Source: Palaemon carinicauda | Taxonomy: Eukaryota > Arthropoda > Malacostraca > Decapoda > Palaemonidae | DNA: 64,000 nt | Assembly (NCBI RefSeq): GCF_036898095.1 | Contig: NC_090746.1 | Location: 112,826,198-112,890,197, forward strand | Reading direction: 5' to 3' | The notes under the pieces: generated by a model | Databases searched by the model: none | What the model was told of the DNA's origin: nothing | Seen by the model: the letters and a program-made list of their open reading frames with translations, nothing else | Position numbers and translations under genes: made by a program | Shown: positions 57,002 through 64,000 of the stretch, piece after piece | Layout of the letters: each line of letters starts with the position of its first letter | How positions within the stretch are numbered: the stretch's first letter is position 1

Positions 57002-57296
57002 TTAACCCTTTTACCCCCAAAGGACGTACTGGTACGTTTCACAAAACCCATGGACGTACCGGTACGTCTTTGCAAATAAATGCTATAAAAAATTTTTTTT
57101 TCATATTTTTGATAAATTTTTGAAAATATTCTGGCATTTTCCAAGAGAATGAGACCAACCTGACCTCTCTATGACAAAAATTAAGGCTGTTAGAGCAATT
57201 TTAAAAAAATATACTGCAAAATGTGCTGGGAAAAAAATAACCCCTTGGGGGTTAATGGTTGGAAATTTCCAAAGAGCCTGGGGGTAAAAGGGTTAA
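57002..57296. mobile_element. piggyBac-type MITE in ACO2 intron 4
   Basis: 287 bp (57006-57292) flanked on both sides by TTAA. Terminal inverted repeats CCCTTTTACCCCCA / TGGGGGTAAAAGGG (one base bulge on one side). TTAA duplication with CCC...GGG ends is diagnostic of piggyBac-type elements. It contains repeated GTAC-rich palindromes ('ggacgtactggtacgt', 'ggacgtaccggtacgt') and no coding region. It starts 15 nt after the exon 4 donor. Confidence 0.88.
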
Positions 57297-57655
57297 TCAT
57301 ATTTGGTTGTGACGATGATGTCTTCAGTGGTTTATTCTGGCCACAGTTGTTTATAGACTAGAGAGAGAGCCTCAAGGATTCATTCATTCTTACATAACAC
57401 ATGAAAATTGAAGCAAAACAAAGTCATTGCTCGACAGATTGGAAAAAATAGTGTGTAGAGAAAGTTGTTTTGAGGTAATGATGTACAGCAATGTGTAGAA
57501 TATAGAAATCCACTTTTGATGGGATTTGTGGGCTATAAAAAACCTTTGATAGTGTGCACGGGCTAATTTTGTGGAGAGTCCTGTGTTATTATGCAATTCT
57601 TTTCAATTATGAAAATTTTATTAAGTCTGTTCATGAGCATAGCAAATGCTAAGTT
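57297..57655. other. ACO2 intron 4, no feature seen
   Basis: AT-rich, nothing recognised. Confidence 0.4.
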
Positions 57656-58625
57656 AATGTTATTGGAGTCCTATCAAATGAATTTCTAGTGGACAGCGGT
57701 GTACTCCTAGGGAATGTGTTGTCACATATGTTGTTTATCCTCTTGTATTTTGTAATGCATAGAATAATTGGAGATAATGGAGAAGGATTGGCCTGCATTG
57801 GTAACAGGAAATTAGCTGACCTAGAGTATGCTGATGATGCTATACTTGTTAGCAGAACACCACAGGATTTGCAATGCTTGGTTACCAGCATGCATGAAAT
57901 ATCACAGGAGGTTGAGCAAGAGGTAAATTGAAGGAAGACGGAGATGATGAGAACAGAATATGCAATGGAAGATGAAATATCATTGGAAGGAGAAAGGATT
58001 AATGTGGCACTTCAATCATTCAAGTATTTAGGAACAATGAAATCCAATACAGAGTCATTAGAATTAGAGTTTAGTGAAAGATTGAAAGAAGCAAATCAGA
58101 CAATGGCTAGGTTAAGTAAAATTTGGAAATCACCTGAAATTACTTATAAAAATCAGACCATATAATCAGTTTAGTGAGATCTGTGTTACTGTATAGACAT
58201 GAGTCAGGGTATGACAATGAAACAATCTCCAACAGATTTAGTGGATTTGAGACCAAAAGAATTTGAGAACAGAAGAATATTAGGAGTTAAATGGCAGGAC
58301 AGGATTAGAAATGAAGCTATAAGAGAGACTACTCGAGTGCCATATGTGGATGAGATCATGGTGAGGGGTAGAGGGAGATAGTTTGGTCATGGTCTTCGCA
58401 CTCCCCAAGAGAGATCACAGTACAGTAGTTCACCAAACGTTTAACTTTTGCTCCACAAGGCATTGGAAGAGTTGGAAGACCCAGGTCTACATGGTTGAGG
58501 ACCATGAAGTGTGAAGTAGATGATGAATGGAGAAGTATCGAATTAAAAGGTCAAGATAGATACGACTGGCAAAATCTAACCAAGCCCCTTTGCGTCAATA
58601 GGTGTAGGAGGAGATGATGATGATG
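57656..58625 (+). mobile_element. RTE-like LINE reverse transcriptase C-terminal fragment, broken
   Basis: Frame 57689-57931 reads VLLGNVLSHMLFILL then KLADLEYADDAILVSRTPQDLQ with catalytic YADD. After a stop, 57944-58165 reads ERINVALQSFKYLGTM and LKEANQTMARLSKIW. 58260-58380 reads RRILGVKWQDRIRNE. The C-terminus at about 58490-58610 reads WLRTMKCEVDDEWRS, then DRYDWQNLTKPLC. The order is that of RTE-type elements. Several stops and shifts are present. Confidence 0.8.
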
Positions 58626-59356
58626 AATGATTGCAGGGGGAAGGAAAAGGGATTCTGTAAAGAATGTACAGTACTGATAATTTATATGTATGCTGCAGAT
58701 GATAAATTTTTTTGTGCTTTATATATATGTAGACAACACAGTAATGAATTAAAAAAAAGCAGAAAGTGAATATTTTTGCCAAAACCAAAGTTATTATTTT
58801 GAAATCAAACTTATTTTCTAGATCTAAATGATTTGAAAAGCTTAATATCAGCGAACTCAGGAAAGAAGACAGTGCTTTGTCTTAGAGTCTAAATCAATTA
58901 ATAACTCAAAATATTTGTGAATCCAACTCTTGCTTGGTCCAGAATTTATTCTGAATATGTTTGCATTTAGATGCCTCTGTTTATGACAAATTTTATCATT
59001 TCTTTAGTTCGCAGCTCATCCCTTCACAAACTTTCAGGAAAATCTACTTACAAGTTTTGAAATATACTGGAGTGATAGGTGAGATTCAGTGATGTTGGTA
59101 ATATAGTCTTTCAGTCTTGATGGACTTTAGTAAGTTAAGTAGAAAATAGGATGAGCTTCAGATAGAACTGTAGCAAGGAGCAGGAAGGAAGAATTCCTCA
59201 CTAAAGTCTCAGCTATTCCTAGGTAGCCTGACATATTTTGAATAAATGCCATTGTTCAACATCTCATTATCGTATATTCATTTAGGAAATATTTTCCATT
59301 AACATGTTTGCCTGGAAGAAGACACTGTGTATAACTTATTTACCTAATTTCACTAG
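58626..59356. other. ACO2 intron 4, AT-rich, nothing recognised
   Basis: Searched on both strands for the next aconitase segment and found none. Confidence 0.5.
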
Positions 59357-59545
59357 TTGTTCCGTAACCGAAATACAAACCACGCTATTTACAAAGGGTT
59401 ATTACTTTTAGCGTAGCTGAAATGGCGAGCCATTAGAATTTAACGAGGGTGTATTACCCCCGCGCTAGTTAGCGGGGGGGTAGGGGAGTGGTAGCTAGCT
59501 ACCCCTCCTCCCCCTCACACACAGGTGAATACTCACTTTCACTTT

Positions 59546-60690
59546 TGGCTCGGACTGTGACAGACGTCTCTGTCTTGGTCCTCGCTTGGCAGCCATTGTC
59601 TGTTTTGTCTTTACTTAATCGCTTACTTTTCTTTTACTCAATATATATGTAAACATGTTTTCATGTTTGTATATATATTTGAGTATAGAAATAAGTAAGT
59701 TTCCTTTTCAGATGTGTGTGTGTAGTGTACGATATCTACGTGGAGGCCTCGGCAGTTAGGCCACCACGGCCTAATTTTATGGGTTGCGATCGAGTTTGAC
59801 TTCGGTCTTTCTCTCTCTCTCTCTCTTGAGGTCGTTCACCCTTTTACTATGTTTTACTACGCCCTTGTAGCTTCCTTCCCGTGTGGGTGGGGTTGCTACG
59901 CCGTACATTTTGTCTCAATTAGTTTATGAATCTAATTGTAGTTGTTAATTTTTCAGCTTGTAGAACGATTCCTTTCGGGGTTTTCGTTTTTTCTTTAGTG
60001 TTCATTCATTTTTAAATTACATAATTACATAGTTACATAATTATAATTGTTATAATTCTGTTTTGGTTACAGCTCTCCTTCCGCGAGTGTAAGTGGTTGT
60101 GAGGGCACGTGCCTGTTGTGTAATTCTTGTTCCTTTTCCTCGGGATTCCTCTTCGGAGCCTTCCCGGGGGAATGAATGTGTACTAATATTATTTGTTTTA
60201 TTTTTTTACAGTTACCGATCTAGTTCGTTTCTGTAATATAGCAACGGTGTGAGCTGTCTGGTTCAGTCCTGGGGATTCGGCTGTTGCTGCCTCCCCCCTT
60301 GTATTGTCGTCAGGGGCGTGTCTCCTTCTACTGGTGGTACTCCCGTGTCGACGGACAGCTCTCCAGTTCATTTTAGAACAGTCAGGAGGCTTGCCTCCTT
60401 GGGCGGATAACTTTCCTTCCGAGGGAAGTTTTTTCCTGTCCAGGCTTGAGCTTTTCCTCTTTTGGGGGGTTCTTCTCTTGCCTTTTTTTCGTGCGACTAT
60501 GCTCTTGGTGCTGAGCGGTCGCACCTGCAGTTTCGCTCAAGGGGCTGGGCAACTGCAGGAGCTCCTCTTCGGAGGATTGCCCCTTTTAGGTCAATGGCTG
60601 ACCAGTCTCTTCCACGAAGTGTTTCTCTTTCGTTCGCGAGAGGGTACACTCATAGAGACTCCTCTTCGGAGGTTTCTTCTGTTGCTGTTG
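59546..60690 (+). other. DIRS-C leader
   Basis: No coding domain. Two splice-acceptor-like pyrimidine-AG ends ('ctgttttggttacag' near 60072 and 'tttttttacag' near 60211) and a donor-like 'aagtaagt' near 59692 are seen. Confidence 0.45.
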
Positions 60691-61332
60691 CTGTTGGCCT
60701 CCCTCGCCGTAAGGCCCACCGTCCGCCTCGTCGTAAGGGCCTCTCATCTCCCTATAAGGGTGCTTGAGGCGCCTTTTTGAATCTCCGTTTGCAGCCTACA
60801 ACTTCTTTTTCTCGATCTTCCGTCCTGGTGCAGATGGACAGCAGTCTAATCTCGTCTTCCGACGGGCAACGGTCTTCCCGACGGACAACGGTCTTCCCGA
60901 CGGACAGCGGTCTTCCGACGGACATCAGTCTCCCGGCGGACAACGATCCCTTCGGGGCAAAGGGTTGCCCCCTCGGGGGTTCTTCCCTTGCGTGTCAGGG
61001 TTTCCCTGCGCGCCCTTCGTTTCGTCAGCGCTTTCAAGATGATCTTCCCTGCGGTTCCTGTTACGTGCCCTGTGCGCCCACGTTCGCCCTCGCGATCTAG
61101 AACTTCGGTTCAGGTCGGGGTCAAGGACTCTTCTTCTTTGCGCAGGCTTCCACGCGTAACCTTCTGCTCGTCAGCGATCATCAGCTCGTCAGCGATCATC
61201 AGCTCGTCAGCGATCATCAGCTCGCCAGCGATCGTCAGCTCGTCAGCGATCTCCGGATCGGCCACGTGTGTTACAGCTGGCACGCCAACGTTCTCCAACA
61301 CTTCTGAAGGAACATGGTTCGCCAGCTACTAG

Positions 61333-61580
61333 CTCACTGCGGATGCTGATCGCCATCGCGCGACCCTCAACTGCAGATGCTGATCGCCATCGCGCGACCC
61401 TCAACTGCGGATGCTGATCGCCATCGCGCGACCCTCAACTGCGGATGCTGATCGCCATCGCGCGACCCTCAACTGCGGATGCTGATCGCCATCGCGCGAC
61501 CCTCAACTGCGGATGCTGATCGCCATCGCGCGACCCTCAACTGCGGATGCTGATCGCCATCGCGCAACCCTCAACTGCGG
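61333..61580 (+). repeat. 34-bp tandem repeat in DIRS-C
   Basis: About seven units of 'gcggatgctgatcgccatcg...accctcaact' with a 34-bp period. The period is not a multiple of three, so each unit shifts the frame. Confidence 0.9.
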
Positions 61581-61599
61581 ATGCTGATCGCACGACCCT

Positions 61600-62240
61600 G
61601 CAGGATCGCCCGCTTACGCATGCTGCTCCTCATCGCACAATCCTGAACGATCGCCCTCATGCGGATGCTGATCACCATCGCACCCTTTCACGCGATCATT
61701 TACCTGCGCATGCTGCTCGCCATCGCACAACCCTGAACGATTGCCCGCTTACGCATGCTGCTCCTCATCGCACCACCCTGAACGATCGCCCTCCTGCAGA
61801 TGCTGATCACCATCGCACCCTTTCACGCGATCATTCACCTGCGCATGCTGCTCGCCATCGCACAACCCTGAACGATTGCCCGCTTACGCATGCTGCTCCT
61901 CATCGCACAACCCTGAACGATCGCCCTCTTGCGGATGCTGATCACCATCGCACCCTTTCACGCGATCATTCACCTGCGCATGCTGCTCGCCATCGCACAA
62001 CCCTGAACGATTGCCCGCTTACGCATGCTGCTCCTCATCGCACCACCCTGAACGATCGCCCTCCTGCAGATGCTGATCACCATCGCACCCTTTCACGCGA
62101 TCATTCACCTGCGCATGCTGCTCGCCATCGCACAACCCTGAACGATTGCCCGCTTACGCATGCTGCTCCTCATCGCACAACCCTGAACGCTCGCCCTCTT
62201 GCGGATGCTGATCACCATCGCACCCTATCACGCGATCATT
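61600..62240 (+). repeat. 135-bp tandem repeat in DIRS-C ORF1
   Basis: The 'ttgcccgcttacg' phrase recurs at 61741, 61876, 62011 and 62146, exactly 135 bp apart (45 codons). A related but irregular array is at 47990-48480 in DIRS-B. Confidence 0.92.
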
Positions 62241-63138
62241 CACCTACACATGCTGCTCGCCATCGCTTACCGCCAGCGATCTTCTTCACCTACGCGGCAG
62301 CACGATCCCTCGCCGTCACGCCCATTCGCCTGCGCGCCCGCGCGATCGCTCGCCTGCGCGCCCGCGCGATCGCTCGCCCGCGCGATCGCTCGCCTGCGCG
62401 CCCGCGCGACCGCTCGCCTGCGCGCCCGCGCGACCGCTCGCCTGCGCGCCCGCGCGACCATTCGCCTTTGCGCGACCGTTCGCCCTCGCGCGACCATAGT
62501 TCGCGGCGAATTCCACAGCCGGTGGTAGCAGCAGGGACGCGTGCTCCTAGGCGGCACTCGGGATCACCTCCATCCAAGCACAGGTTGGTAGTGCAGGACG
62601 AAGACAGGTCAGTACAGCATTCTTCCCACCTTCTTTTCAGGCAGGAACCGTCGTGTCCTCTCCAAAGGATCGCCCGATCCCTTTCACCTTAGCGAGGATT
62701 TCGGACTCTGTGTCCTTGGAGCAGCAGACATGGTTTGATCCGCTGGCACGGGCGTTAATGAGGGTTATGAAACCAGCACTCACCGGCCAGGGTAACAAAC
62801 CAGCGGCTGTCTCTCCTACGCTGAAGAGAAAGAGAGGAGTGGACTTCGTGGTGACTTCCCCCAGGGCGAAGTTGGTTCCCAAGAGGTCGGTCTCGAGGGT
62901 CCCCTCTCCTGCACGAGTACTCTCTCCTTCTCCCGCCCTGGAAGGATTTTTGGCGGGGGGGCTTTCCGTTGAAGATTTCTCCATCGGACAAGGGGTGACT
63001 GCTTACCTCTTCCTCTGGGAGCTTACCAGGTTCTTTCCCTCCTCGGTTACGGCCCGAGGTTTGGTTCAAGGAAGCTACAGGAAGATCAAGGGTACTTTCC
63101 TCCTCTCGAGCTCAGGCACCTTGGCCTTTCGTCGTTAA

Positions 63139-64000
63139 GTATCTACTTGCGGACAAGCTCGATGTTGTACCATCTGGACGCACTGACTGAAGGCTTCCTT
63201 CGGGTGTCTCATCTGTGGAGGTCAACGACCTCAGACACCCTTCCATCCTTGAGAAGAGTTTTGTCTTTGCCCAAGGACAGAGACTTAAACATCTGCTGTG
63301 CGGAGTAAATCGACTTCCGGTTTCACTCCTCCAAGGCGCTTTCTTCCAGACTCTGCAGGGCTCCAGCTCCCTTTTCTTTCAACCACGTCGGCCTAAGTTA
63401 TCGGCTACGACAACTGGGACAAGGTGTCCAATTGCAGTTTCCTCCTGTCAGGAACAGATGGCACGGGAGACTCCCCCGGGGGGGCATAGTCCTAAAAGGA
63501 GTTCACGAACTCTAGGATTGCAGGTTTTTTCGCTGGGAGGATGCTTAAGGTTACTCATCCGAATGACAGCTTCCCGATGCCCATTCCCGCACAATCTCTG
63601 TGAGTAGCCAAGGATATCGCGCCTGCCGTCTCTGTCAGCGAATTCAGTGTCTCTGAACCTCTATGCCATAGCATCAGCAGAGTTGCCCGGTTGGGCAGAA
63701 TGATCCATACCTTAGGCGAAGGTCTTCCTTAGGATCATCGACGGCTTCACCCCCGGCCCCCTCAGTCGATCCTTTCTTGTAAGGAAGGATCTGAGAGGGG
63801 ATGTCCATAGTCGACCTCTCAGCCCTGATCAAGTTTGTCGAACAAACTTCGGCCAGCGTAGACCAGCAGAATCGATCAGACTGGTAACGACGCGACAGGA
63901 CTCCTTTAACCCTGGATCGGAAGGACGGATACTTTCAGTTTCCATTCCATCCATCTTCCAGGGTGCTCGTCGAATTCAGCCTAAACTGCAAGTATTCCTG
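63139..64000 (+). pseudogene. DIRS-C downstream remnant (ORF1 end, RT start)
   Basis: Frames are short and shifted. Pieces similar to DIRS-B are seen, such as 'gatatcgcgcctgccgt...ctgtcagcgaattcagtgtc' (cf. 50655-50710) and 'cccctcagtcgatcctttcttgtaaggaagg' (cf. 50820-50850). No intact domain remains. Confidence 0.65.

Larger units (their letters stand above)
60700..63138 (+). pseudogene. DIRS-C ORF1 remnant with coding minisatellites
   Basis: The longest frame (61547-62692) repeats HRTTLNDRPPADADHHRTLSRDHSPAHAA units and then RPRDRSPA units, and ends SGSPPSKHRLVVQDEDRS. A frame change near 62640 separates it from 62653-63138, which matches ORF1 of DIRS-B (KDRPIPFTLARISDSVSLEQ to ARVLSPSP) and then diverges. 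Frames upstream (61000-61330) keep RSPAR-like remnants. Confidence 0.7.
59357..64000 (+). mobile_element. DIRS-C: second copy of the DIRS-B family, decayed, runs off the window
   Basis: The left end TTGTTCCGTAACCGAAATAC matches DIRS-B, and the terminal repeat is diverged ('aatggcgagccattagaat'). The leader is longer and different from DIRS-B up to about 60700. ORF1-like sequence in broken frames follows to about 62940, with 62510-62935 nearly identical to DIRS-B 48830-49265. An RT N-terminal remnant is visible at 63780-64000 but out of frame. Right end and recombinase lie beyond 64000. Confidence 0.88.

Noticed and set aside
57944..58381. Small host protein genes in ACO2 intron 4
   Set aside because: They read as consecutive broken pieces of an RTE-like reverse transcriptase C-terminus.

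Overview
This is animal nuclear DNA with spliced genes, most likely from a decapod crustacean. The evidence is split genes with GT-AG introns, very long (TA)n, (TTA)n and (GA)n microsatellites, DIRS, CR1-like, RTE-like, Gypsy, PIF/Harbinger and piggyBac-type repeats, and AT-rich unique DNA. A caridean shrimp is my guess; the species cannot be read from the sequence.

Only two host genes are supported, and they are divergently oriented. (1) CCT8, the theta subunit of the cytosolic chaperonin TRiC/CCT, is complete on the minus strand (12722 down to 2218): nine coding exons encode 546 residues. (2) ACO2, mitochondrial aconitase, is 5'-partial on the plus strand. Coding exon 1 is a tiny targeting-peptide exon at 32618-32650, followed by exons at 54367-54524, 55396-55621 and 56861-56986. 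The gene must continue past 64000. Its first intron is about 21.7 kb and is mostly mobile DNA.

Layout: 1-2000, a LINE 3' end and an interspersed repeat. 2000-12722, CCT8, with small repeats in its introns. 12723-16438, AT-rich DNA, stacked LINE tails with TTA/TA microsatellites and a long palindrome. 16439-26970, a whole Gypsy-type LTR element on the minus strand with 478-bp LTRs and a CATG target duplication; gag and an envelope-like gene are open, pol is broken, and a tandemly duplicated repeat full of AAGGTCA motifs sits between env and the 3' LTR. 27190-29035, a decayed LINE. 29087-32172, a nest of a foldback MITE, then a LINE interrupted by a truncated PIF/Harbinger and by a CR1 piece. 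32618 onward, ACO2, carrying DIRS-A (39075-45840, decayed), DIRS-B (46165-54315, structurally complete with open reading frames), a piggyBac-type MITE (57006-57292), an RTE-like fragment, and DIRS-C (59357 to the window end, decayed, same family as DIRS-B).

The most notable material is in the ACO2 introns. Three DIRS tyrosine-recombinase retrotransposons lie in the same orientation as the host gene. Each of the two complete ones shows inverted terminal repeats plus an internal region complementary to both outer ends. DIRS-B leaves only 51 bp of intron before exon 2 and has RT-RNaseH-methyltransferase and recombinase frames that overlap for about 2 kb.

All calls come from reading the sequence and remembered protein families; no search was run.
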